A stretch of 6,062 nucleotides of DNA from contig JAAOIL010000015.1 in NCBI GenBank assembly GCA_015163825.1, positions 1-6,062 of the forward strand, read 5' to 3'. The notes below the pieces were generated by a model. The model was not told the origin of the DNA, ran no database searches, and worked only from the letters and a program-made list of their open reading frames with translations. This DNA is from Alphaproteobacteria bacterium (GTDB lineage: Bacteria > Pseudomonadota > Alphaproteobacteria > RS24). How positions within the stretch are numbered: position 1 is the stretch's first letter; each line of letters starts with the position of its first letter. The position numbers and the translations under genes were made by a program. This document shows, in pieces, positions 1 through 6,062 of the stretch.

Positions 1-950
1 AACAAGCCTAAGGCGTCTTTTGCTTTTTCACCATAATGCGTGGCACGAACGAGTGTATCTTGCAGAGCACGGCTTTCGTGCATTAAAGACACTGCCTGTT
101 CAAAATCACCATCATTGATGTCACCACCCATAACACGACGCCAGAATGTGTGTTGCTCTGTTCCCCCCCGATGATAGGCAAGAATAAGCGGCAGTGTAAC
201 TTTGCCTTCGCGAAAATCTTCACCAGTATTTTTACCGAGTGCTTGCCCGACACTGCCATAATCAAGTGCATCATCTATCAATTGAAAAGCAACGCCCAGA
301 TTGCGTCCGTAAGATTTTAATGCTTCGCAAGTGGGGGTGTCGGCTTCGGCTATCACCGCCCCCACTTCGGCGGCGGCGGCAAATAAGGCAGCCGTCTTCG
401 CCTCTATGATTTGTAAATAATTATCCTCGCTGATATGGGGGGTGGAAAGTGCCGCAAGTTGCATAACTTCTCCCTCCGCAATCACTGCCGCCGCATCCGA
501 TAAAATAGATAAAGATTGCGTAGAACCCGTCGCCACCATCATACGAAAGGCTTGCCCCAAAAGAAAGTCCCCAACCAAAACACTGGCAGGGTTTCCCCAT
601 ATCTTTCGCGCTGTCGGTTGTCCTCTTCGTAAATCGCTATCATCAACAACATCATCATGCAAAAGCGTGGCTGTATGCATAAACTCTACAGCCGCCGCCA
701 GCGTTATATCATGCACCCCCTCATAACGACAAAGCCGTGCCGCAGATAATGTAAGCAGTGGGCGCAATCGCTTGCCCCCCGCCTCCATAATATGCGCAGC
801 GATATTCGGCACCATTTGCGTCACAGACCCCAAATGCGCCGCCGCCATCGCTTCCACCGCTTTGATTTCACCAGTGAAGTGATTATGCAAGGCAATCAGC
901 GCATCATCTGTCTCTTTTACGCTCTCGCTCAATTTGATAATTTCTGCCAT
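1..950 (-). CDS. ispB: Long-chain polyprenyl diphosphate synthase (octaprenyl/decaprenyl type), C-terminus cut by window edge
   Basis: This trans-prenyltransferase condenses isopentenyl diphosphate onto an allylic diphosphate to build the long side chain of ubiquinone; it is expected to be cytosolic. Reading the reverse strand from the ATG at 950 gives 316 uninterrupted codons to the left edge. The family is usually about 320-340 residues, so probably only the last few are missing. Motifs seen in order: GGKRLRP at residues 58-64; the first Asp-rich motif DDVVD at 99-103, preceded by H98 and followed by RRGQPTAR at 108-115; the second Asp-rich motif DDALD at 226-230; and K240-NTGEDFREGK to 250, typical of this family. 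The residue five before the first Asp-rich motif is Ala94, a small residue that fits a long-chain rather than a C15/C20 enzyme. Exact product length cannot be read from sequence; decaprenyl (Q-10) is likely if the host is an alphaproteobacterium. The start has no clear Shine-Dalgarno sequence. The gene is divergent from the methyltransferase gene. Confidence 0.95.
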   Translation of the reverse strand, partial: MAEIIKLSESVKETDDALIALHNHFTGEIKAVEAMAAAHLGSVTQMVPNIAAHIMEAGGKRLRPLLTLSAARLCRYEGVHDITLAAAVEFMHTATLLHDDVVDDSDLRRGQPTARKIWGNPASVLVGDFLLGQAFRMMVATGSTQSLSILSDAAAVIAEGEVMQLAALSTPHISEDNYLQIIEAKTAALFAAAAEVGAVIAEADTPTCEALKSYGRNLGVAFQLIDDALDYGSVGQALGKNTGEDFREGKVTLPLILAYHRGGTEQHTFWRRVMGGDINDGDFEQAVSLMHESRALQDTLVRATHYGEKAKDALGL

Positions 951-1001
951 ACTAGGTTTGTTTTAGAGACACAAACAGATAGGTCAAGCAGAAAGCCCTT
1001 T
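951..1001. other. Divergent intergenic region between the polyprenyl synthase gene and the glyQS operon
   Basis: These 51 bases are the only intergenic space of any size and must contain, or adjoin, the start signals for both divergent transcripts. They include a plausible minus-strand promoter and a perfect 6-base inverted repeat (GTTTGT at 956-961, ACAAAC at 971-976, 9 bases apart) that could be an operator half-site pair or chance. I see no strong plus-strand promoter, so the operon's promoter may lie inside the 5' end of the polyprenyl synthase gene or be non-canonical. Confidence 0.6.
960..987 (-). promoter_or_regulatory. Possible sigma-70-type promoter for the polyprenyl synthase gene
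   Basis: Read on the minus strand, TTGACC (987-982) matches the -35 consensus at 5 of 6 positions. It is followed after 16 bases by TAAAAC (965-960), which matches the -10 consensus at 4 of 6. Only 9 bases separate this -10 from the start codon at 950, so a transcript from it would have almost no leader. That agrees with the absence of a Shine-Dalgarno sequence, but the match is modest and was found by eye in a region that must hold some promoter. No comparably good pair was seen for the plus-strand operon. Confidence 0.3.
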
Positions 1002-1778
1002 ATGACTAAAAATAAAGACGATAATAGCCCCGAATATAGTACGGATGGATTTCTAGGTGGTAAGATAAATTTGCGCCAACCGAAGCGCGGGTTTCGTAGC
1101 GGACACGATGCGGTGCTTCTGGCGGCGAGTGTTCCCGAAGCGGCGCGTGTGTGTGAGTTAGGGTGCGGTGTTGGTGTTGCTTCTCTTTGTGTTGGGGCAA
1201 GATTGGTGTCGGCGCATATCACGGGCATTGATAGCGATGCCCAATGGGTGGCACTTGCCACCGCTAATGCTGCTGATAACAATATGGCATCACGCACAAA
1301 TTTCATCTGCGCCGATATAGAGGCGGGGTTTGCCAATCTTAATCTTACCCCCAATCAATATGAGGAGGTGATAGCCAATCCCCCTTATTATAAAGCGGGG
1401 CAATCGCCACCGCCGCCCGACCCACAAAAAGCCCACGCCATGATAAGCACACAAGATACGCAAGAGGCATGGGTTAAGTGTGCGGCGGCTTTGTTAGCCG
1501 CAAAAGGATATTTGACGATGGTGCATCAACCGCAAGCCTTGCCGTCTTTGCTGGCGGTGCTGACACCGCGCTTTGGGGATATTCGGGTGTTGCCAATTCT
1601 GCCTCGTATTGGCAGTGCCGCGACCCGTATTCTCATCCGTGCCCAGCGTGATAGCAAAGCGGCGCTGGTGCTATTACCCCCGCTCATTCTACAAAACCCA
1701 GACGCTACCCCCACGCCAGAAGCACAGGCAATCTTGCGAGATGGTAAAGCCCTTGCTTTTACACCCACGCAGGGCTAG
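1002..1778 (+). CDS. SAM-dependent methyltransferase, TrmN6/YfiC-like (COG4123 type)
   Basis: The 258-residue protein is a Rossmann-fold, S-adenosylmethionine-dependent methyltransferase. It has the family entry segment GFRSGHDAVLLAA at 30-42, SAM-binding motif I (CELGCGVGVAS, 51-61), the acidic end of strand 2 (GIDSD, 75-79), the CADIE segment at 103-107, and the catalytic NPPY tetrad at 126-129 that marks N6-adenine (or related amino) methyltransferases. The best characterised relative, E. coli YfiC/TrmN6 (about 245 residues), methylates A37 of tRNA1(Val). Sharing that exact substrate is inference, since this broad family is poorly characterised outside enterobacteria. The frame stays open upstream to an ATG at 792, but those 70 extra codons lie antisense to the polyprenyl synthase gene and encode an Arg/His-rich segment unlike the family, so I chose the ATG at 1002. 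The Shine-Dalgarno sequence is weak. It is first in the plus-strand operon, 12 bases before glyQ. Confidence 0.88.
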   Translation: MTKNKDDNSPEYSTDGFLGGKINLRQPKRGFRSGHDAVLLAASVPEAARVCELGCGVGVASLCVGARLVSAHITGIDSDAQWVALATANAADNNMASRTNFICADIEAGFANLNLTPNQYEEVIANPPYYKAGQSPPPPDPQKAHAMISTQDTQEAWVKCAAALLAAKGYLTMVHQPQALPSLLAVLTPRFGDIRVLPILPRIGSAATRILIRAQRDSKAALVLLPPLILQNPDATPTPEAQAILRDGKALAFTPTQG

Positions 1779-1790
1779 TTTCGCCTCGTT

Positions 1791-2669
1791 ATGGCTGATA
1801 AACCGACCTCATTCCAAGATCTAATACTGACGCTGCAGCATTATTGGGCGGCACAGGGGTGTGTGCTTTTGCAACCCTATGATATGGAGATGGGCGCAGG
1901 CACATTTCACCCCGCAACTTTCTTGCGGGCATTGGGTAGCGAAGCATGGAAGGCAGCCTATGTTCAGCCTTCGCGTCGCCCTACCGATGGGCGCTATGGG
2001 GAAAATCCAAATCGGTTTCAACATTATTATCAATTCCAAGTGGTGCTGAAACCATCGCCCGATAATATCCAAGACCTCTATTTGGAAAGCCTACGCACAT
2101 TAGGCATAGACACAACAGCCCACGACATCCGCTTTGTGGAAGACGATTGGGAAAGCCCAACTCTGGGGGCGTGGGGGCTAGGCTGGGAGGTCTGGTGCGA
2201 TGGTATGGAGGTTTCGCAATTCACCTATTTCCAACAAGTGGGCGGCATAGATGTAGAGGTCGTAACAGGGGAACTAACCTATGGGCTGGAACGCCTAGCG
2301 ATGTATGTGCAAGGCACAGATAACGGCTTCGCACTAGATTATAATGGCGAGGGGGTTCTCTATGGCGATGTCTTCCGCCGTGCCGAGCGAGAGTTCTCAC
2401 ACTATAACTTTGAATATGCCGACACAGATATTCTGCGCCGCCATTTTGATGATGCCGAAAGCGAATGCCAAAAATTAACACAAGCAGGGTTGGCACTGCC
2501 TGCCTATGATCAATGTATGAAGGCAAGCCACAATTTTAATCTGCTAGATGCACGGGGTGCCATAACACCTACGGCGCGTCAAAATTATATCGGGCGTGTG
2601 CAAGCATTATCTCATGCTTGCGCAAAGGCTTGGCTGGCGGGTGGAGAAAACGGAGAGAGTGATGAATAA
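1791..2669 (+). CDS. glyQ: Glycine--tRNA ligase alpha subunit
   Basis: This is the catalytic subunit of the bacterial two-subunit glycyl-tRNA synthetase, which activates glycine with ATP and, with GlyS, charges tRNA-Gly in the cytosol. At 292 residues it is close to the E. coli protein (about 303). Near-invariant family blocks are visible: the N-terminal FQDLILTLQHYWAAQGC segment (8-24); GAGTFHPATFLRALG (35-49); the class II motif 2 region with YVQPSRRPTDGRYGENPNR at 57-75; FVEDDWESPTLGAWGLGWEV at 115-134; the motif 3-like GELTYGLERLAMY at 160-172; and KASHNFNLLDARGAI at 244-258. The ATG at 1791 begins a typical N-terminus, although no strong Shine-Dalgarno sequence precedes it (AGGG lies about 16 bases upstream). 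Its last 8 bases overlap the start of glyS. No truncation or frameshift is seen. Confidence 0.98.
   Translation: MADKPTSFQDLILTLQHYWAAQGCVLLQPYDMEMGAGTFHPATFLRALGSEAWKAAYVQPSRRPTDGRYGENPNRFQHYYQFQVVLKPSPDNIQDLYLESLRTLGIDTTAHDIRFVEDDWESPTLGAWGLGWEVWCDGMEVSQFTYFQQVGGIDVEVVTGELTYGLERLAMYVQGTDNGFALDYNGEGVLYGDVFRRAEREFSHYNFEYADTDILRRHFDDAESECQKLTQAGLALPAYDQCMKASHNFNLLDARGAITPTARQNYIGRVQALSHACAKAWLAGGENGESDE
2652..2657 (+). promoter_or_regulatory. Ribosome binding site that fixes the glyS start
   Basis: GGAGAG ends 4 bases before the ATG at 2662 and lies inside the 3' end of glyQ. It is the clearest Shine-Dalgarno sequence in the window. It supports the start at 2662 over an in-frame ATG at 2596, which would add 22 residues encoded entirely within glyQ. 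Confidence 0.75.
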
Positions 2670-4719
2670 TAAAGACCTCGTGCTAGAACTCTATTCGGAG
2701 GAAATCCCCGCCGCTATGCAACAAGCGGCGGCGGCGCAATTAGAAAAACGCATCAGTGAGTTCTTAAAAGGATTTGGGTTGGAAGGGTTTCAATGCTCCC
2801 CCTATGCCGCACCGCAACGCATCGCCTTATTGGTGGAAGGGTTGCCAGCAGAACTACCGGCTCGCATAGAAGAAAAAAAGGGACCACGCACTGACGCCCC
2901 GACAAAAGCCATAGAAGGTTTTTTACGCGCTAATAATCTGGATAGTGTGGCGGGGCTGGCGACACGAGAAGACAAAAAGGGTTCATTCTATGTGCTAGAA
3001 ATCAACGAAGAAGGACAAAGCCTATCCGATGCGCTAGCGGCATTCTTGCCCGATATGATACGCAATTTTCAGTGGCAAAAATCTATGCGCTGGGGGGCGG
3101 GGCAGTTGCGTTGGGTGCGCCCTTTGCATAAAATCTTGTGCTGCTTTGGGGGCGAAGTCGTGTCTTTTGAAATAGACGGCATTGTGTCGGGTGATACAAC
3201 GATGGGGCATCGCTTCATGCACAATAAGCCTGTCAAAATCACGCACGCCAAAGATTATTTGGATAAACTCCGCAATGCAAAAGTCATCGCCGATGTTGAA
3301 GAGCGTGAAGAGATGATTAAAGCACAAGCGAATAAAGTTTGTGGCAAAGAATTTAGACTAAAAAATAATCAAGAGCGGCTTATTCGTGAAGTGGCGGGGC
3401 TGGTTGAATATCCTGTGCCATTATTGGGCAGCATTGATGAAAAATTTATGTCGCTTCCAAGTGAATTACTAGAATCTGTAATGCGAACACATCAGAAATA
3501 TCTATATGCACATATACGAGAGGATACCGCTAAACTTGCGCCAGCGTTTATTGTTGTAACAAATGGCGCAACAAATAACACCGCAAAGATTATTGCAGGC
3601 AATGAACGTGTTTTAAGTGCTAGATTTTCTGATGCGCAATTCTTTATTGAACAAGACATTAAAACAACGCTTGCAGAAAAGCGTGAAAAACTAAGAGATG
3701 TAATATTCTATGAAAAAATAGGCACACTTTATGAAAAAACACAACGTATAGAAAAAATAGCAATAAAAATTGCCAATACGATAGGGGCAAATGTTGAGTT
3801 TGTTAAAGACGCGGCGGCGTGGTGTAAATCTGATCTTGTTTCTCATGTTGTGTTTGAGTTCCCAGAAATGCAAGGCATTATGGGTGGTGCGCTAGCAGAT
3901 GCGCAAAACCTTGATGCTACAATAGGGCTGGCGATACATAATCATTATATGCCTGTGGGCGAGGGGGATTTTCCACTTTTGACCGATGAAACGGCAGCCG
4001 TGGCATTGGCGGATAAATTAGATACGCTCACACAATTTTGGATTATTGACGAGAAGCCGACAGGCTCAAGAGACCCCTACGCACTGCGTCGCGCGGCATT
4101 GGGTGTTATTCGTATCACAATGGCGGGCAATACGGGTTTGCCCTTGCGAGAATTTCTTTATGATATTTTTTTGGAGCAAACAAACAAGGCTGAAGCAATA
4201 GATTTAACGAATGACTTGTTAGAATTTATGCTTGAGCGTCTTAAAACCTATATGCGTGACAAAAAGAATATACCTTATGATGTTCTCAATGCGGTTTTGG
4301 AGGTCAATCAATTTGACGGCAATTTATGGGAAGTCAGTAATCATGTGGAAGATGTAAAATCTTTTATCACGACTGACGATGGGCGCAATTTATTATCCGC
4401 CTATAATCGTGCCTTTGGTATTTGCAAGTCAGAAAAAAAACTACCTGATATGCAGAACAAAAGCAGTGTTGCTATTGACGAAAATATTTATTCTATGGAG
4501 CAAGAGAAAAAATTAGCACATGCATTGCACACAAAAGAAAATAAATTTGAGTTAAAAGATTTGGCAACACTACGCCAGCCAGTTGATGATTTTTTTGAGA
4601 ATGTTTTGGTGAATGATGAAGACCCGAAAGTGCGGGCAAATAGGTTTGCGATATTACAAAATCTTATTATCACAATGCGGCGGTTTGCAGCGTTTGAGTT
4701 AATAGAAAAGACGGATTAA
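2662..4719 (+). CDS. glyS: Glycine--tRNA ligase beta subunit
   Basis: This is the beta subunit of the two-subunit glycyl-tRNA synthetase; it carries most of the tRNA-recognition surface and assembles with GlyQ. The product is 685 residues (E. coli about 689), so it is full length. Landmarks: the N-terminal DLVLELYSEEIPAAM at 5-19; YAAPQRIALLVEGLP at 48-62; KSMRWGAGQLRWVRPLHKIL at 140-159; LLESVMRTHQKYL at 269-281; the central HD-type region with SDLVSHVVFEFPEMQGIMGG (390-409) and HNHYMP (426-431); RDPYALRRAALGVIRI at 470-485; and a C-terminal anticodon-binding-like domain ending near NRFAILQNLIITMRRFA (660-676). The ATG at 2662 overlaps the glyQ stop as ATGAATAA, suggesting translational coupling that would help balance the subunits. 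The second half is clearly more AT-rich than the first half and both neighbours, without any break in the frame. Confidence 0.98.
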   Translation: MNNKDLVLELYSEEIPAAMQQAAAAQLEKRISEFLKGFGLEGFQCSPYAAPQRIALLVEGLPAELPARIEEKKGPRTDAPTKAIEGFLRANNLDSVAGLATREDKKGSFYVLEINEEGQSLSDALAAFLPDMIRNFQWQKSMRWGAGQLRWVRPLHKILCCFGGEVVSFEIDGIVSGDTTMGHRFMHNKPVKITHAKDYLDKLRNAKVIADVEEREEMIKAQANKVCGKEFRLKNNQERLIREVAGLVEYPVPLLGSIDEKFMSLPSELLESVMRTHQKYLYAHIREDTAKLAPAFIVVTNGATNNTAKIIAGNERVLSARFSDAQFFIEQDIKTTLAEKREKLRDVIFYEKIGTLYEKTQRIEKIAIKIANTIGANVEFVKDAAAWCKSDLVSHVVFEFPEMQGIMGGALADAQNLDATIGLAIHNHYMPVGEGDFPLLTDETAAVALADKLDTLTQFWIIDEKPTGSRDPYALRRAALGVIRITMAGNTGLPLREFLYDIFLEQTNKAEAIDLTNDLLEFMLERLKTYMRDKKNIPYDVLNAVLEVNQFDGNLWEVSNHVEDVKSFITTDDGRNLLSAYNRAFGICKSEKKLPDMQNKSSVAIDENIYSMEQEKKLAHALHTKENKFELKDLATLRQPVDDFFENVLVNDEDPKVRANRFAILQNLIITMRRFAAFELIEKTD

Positions 4720-6062
4720 TGTCGCAAGCGTCCACGCCATATTCTGCGGATAGCGGCACATCACCCCCAGAGGATGAGGCGCCGCTTCGGCGTATTTATC
4801 ATTTTGGCAATGGCGAGGCTGATGGCGATGCCAGTATGGTGCAGGTGCTTGGTGGCAAGGGCGCGAACCTTGCGGAGATGAGTAAAATGGGGTTGCCTGT
4901 GCCGTGCGGTTTCACATTGACGACAGATTTGTGTGCTTATTATCATGCGCATGACAATACATTGCCGCCAGATTTGCGCACAGATATAGAGGCGGCGATT
5001 AAAAAGTTAGAGGCGGAAACAAAGGCGGAGTTTGGTGATAATAAGAATCCACTTTTGCTATCGGTGCGTTCTGGTGCGCCCAGTTCAATGCCGGGTATGA
5101 TGGATACTGTTCTTAATCTTGGTTTGAATGACGAGACGGTGCATGCGCTTGCGGCACATTTTAACGACACACGTTTTGCGTGGGATAGTTATCGGCGATT
5201 TTTACAATTATATGGTGATGTTGTTATGGGCGTGTCGCATGATAGGTTTGAAGATATATTAGATGATTATAAGTTAGAGAAAAAACTGGATAGCGATAGT
5301 GATTTCACGGCACAAGATTGGCAGCATATATGTGCGGCATTTCGTGATGCCATTGGCGAGGATACAGGGCAAGCCTTTCCGCAATCGCCTAGCGAGCAAT
5401 TATGGGCGGCAGTCAGTGCGGTTTTTGCGAGTTGGCATAATCCCCGCGCTATTACTTATCGGCGTTTGCAGAACATAGCGGAAAGTCCCGGCACTGCGGT
5501 TACAATACAGGCGATGGTGTTTGGTAATTTAAGTGGTGATAGTGCGACAGGTGTTGCCTTCACGCGTAATCCCAGCACGGGGCAGGCGCGTGTATTTGGG
5601 GAGTTTCTGCCCAATGCCCAGGGCGAGGATATTGTGTCGGGCATTCGCACCCCATTGCATATCACAAAAGAGGCAAGGCTGGGGTCGTCAATGCGCGAAC
5701 CTTCACTAGAGGAATCTATGCCTGAAACATTTTCGCAATTGTGTGATGTGTTTGCGCAATTAGAGGCGCGGTTTCATGATATGCAGGATATAGAGTTTAC
5801 AATCCAGCAGGGGGCGCTGTTTATTTTGCAAACACGCGATGGTAAGCGCACCACTCGTGCAGGGCTAAAGATTGCAGCAGATATGGTGGGCGAAGGGATA
5901 TTAACACAAGACGAGGCGGTTATGCGCCTTGACCCTATTTCCCTAGAGCAACTTTTGCACCCGACATTAGATCCCAACGCCAAATATGAGATTATTGTGA
6001 AGGGCTTGCCTGCTTCGCCGGGTGCTGCTTCGGGCAAGGTTGCGTTCACGGCGGCACAGGCG
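4719..6062 (+). CDS. ppdK: Pyruvate, phosphate dikinase, N-terminal half (runs off the right edge)
   Basis: This enzyme interconverts pyruvate + ATP + Pi and phosphoenolpyruvate + AMP + PPi; in bacteria it serves gluconeogenesis or PEP/pyruvate balance. The 448 codons present are about half of the usual ~880. They cover the ATP-grasp nucleotide-binding domain and the start of the phosphohistidine domain (KGLPASPGAASGKVAF, 428-443); the catalytic-His loop should lie just past the edge. Motifs: GGKGANLAEM at 45-54, SVRSGAPSSMPGMMDTVLNL at 115-134, AMVFGN at 265-270, TGVAFTRNPSTG at 277-288, NAQGEDIVSGIRTP at 299-312 and DIEFTIQQGALFILQTRDGK at 357-376. By motif alignment from memory, K47, R117, D357, E359 and Q371 correspond to the ATP-site residues of the clostridial enzyme. 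The ATG overlaps the glyS stop as TAATG, implying coupled translation. About 24 residues rich in Ser, Pro and acidic residues precede the usual N-terminus (RRIYHFGNG). No frameshift is seen. Confidence 0.96.
   Translation, partial: MSQASTPYSADSGTSPPEDEAPLRRIYHFGNGEADGDASMVQVLGGKGANLAEMSKMGLPVPCGFTLTTDLCAYYHAHDNTLPPDLRTDIEAAIKKLEAETKAEFGDNKNPLLLSVRSGAPSSMPGMMDTVLNLGLNDETVHALAAHFNDTRFAWDSYRRFLQLYGDVVMGVSHDRFEDILDDYKLEKKLDSDSDFTAQDWQHICAAFRDAIGEDTGQAFPQSPSEQLWAAVSAVFASWHNPRAITYRRLQNIAESPGTAVTIQAMVFGNLSGDSATGVAFTRNPSTGQARVFGEFLPNAQGEDIVSGIRTPLHITKEARLGSSMREPSLEESMPETFSQLCDVFAQLEARFHDMQDIEFTIQQGALFILQTRDGKRTTRAGLKIAADMVGEGILTQDEAVMRLDPISLEQLLHPTLDPNAKYEIIVKGLPASPGAASGKVAFTAAQA

Noticed and set aside
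83..274. Minus-strand open frame of 63 codons near the left edge, possibly a frameshifted synthase fragment
   Set aside because: The synthase reads through this region in another frame without interruption and with family motifs, so this is an out-of-frame shadow and not evidence of a frameshift.
636..660. Repetitive ATC/AAC triplets looking like a simple repeat
   Set aside because: They are the codons for the first Asp-rich motif of the synthase (Asp-Asp-Val-Val-Asp-Asp), so protein function explains them.
442..726. Plus-strand open frame of 94 codons within the polyprenyl synthase gene
   Set aside because: It is the antisense shadow of the conserved Asp-rich region of the synthase; its Ser/Ala/Thr-rich translation matches nothing I recognise.
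792..1001. Upstream in-frame extension of the methyltransferase gene from an ATG at 792
   Set aside because: It lies antisense to the 5' end of the polyprenyl synthase gene, encodes an Arg/His-rich stretch with no family match, and the homologous N-terminus begins near 1002.
929..1354. Minus-strand open frame of 141 codons across the intergenic region and the methyltransferase gene
   Set aside because: It is opposite a well-supported gene, has no recognisable domain, and would cover the divergent promoter region.
2221..2526. Minus-strand open frame of 101 codons inside glyQ
   Set aside because: It is antisense to one of the most conserved parts of glyQ and its His/Arg-rich translation is typical of a shadow frame.
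2596..2661. Earlier in-frame start for glyS at 2596
   Set aside because: It would add 22 residues within glyQ coding sequence, whereas a strong GGAGAG sits just before 2662 and the N-terminus from 2662 fits the family.
4475..4503. TTGACG resembling a -35 box in the 3' part of glyS, a possible internal ppdK promoter
   Set aside because: No acceptable -10 hexamer lies at 16-18 bases, and the region is AT-rich coding sequence where such hexamers occur by chance.

Overview
The window looks like ordinary core chromosome of an alphaproteobacterium of moderate G+C content. The evidence is gene order plus protein character. A long-chain polyprenyl diphosphate synthase is divergent from a TrmN6-type methyltransferase, which is followed by two-subunit (GlyQ/GlyS) glycyl-tRNA synthetase genes and then pyruvate phosphate dikinase. 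From memory, this order is common in Alphaproteobacteria. I cannot assign an order or genus from the sequence alone.

Layout. Positions 1-950 (minus strand) hold most of a polyprenyl synthetase gene; its last codons lie beyond the left edge. A 51-base divergent intergenic region (951-1001) follows. From 1002 to the right edge, four genes run on the plus strand with almost no spacing: a TrmN6-like methyltransferase (1002-1778), glyQ (1791-2669), glyS (2662-4719) and the first half of ppdK (4719 onward). The glyQ/glyS overlap is 8 bases and the glyS/ppdK overlap is one base (TAATG). The gap before glyQ is 12 bases. No terminator-like hairpin was seen between these genes, so they probably form one transcription unit. 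There is no gene-free stretch longer than 51 bases, and I saw no tRNA, rRNA, CRISPR, insertion sequence or riboswitch.

How the genes fit together. GlyQ and GlyS are the alpha and beta subunits of one enzyme that charges tRNA-Gly. The methyltransferase is of a family whose characterised member modifies a tRNA, so the front of the operon has a translation theme. PpdK (pyruvate/PEP interconversion) is metabolic, and its coupling to glyS looks like conserved gene order rather than a shared pathway. The polyprenyl synthase makes the isoprenoid tail of ubiquinone and is transcribed away from the operon.

I found no convincing undescribed system here. The best second-look items are a marked internal fall in G+C in the second half of glyS that ends at the ppdK boundary, a possible very short or leaderless start for the polyprenyl synthase, and a short N-terminal extension on PpdK.
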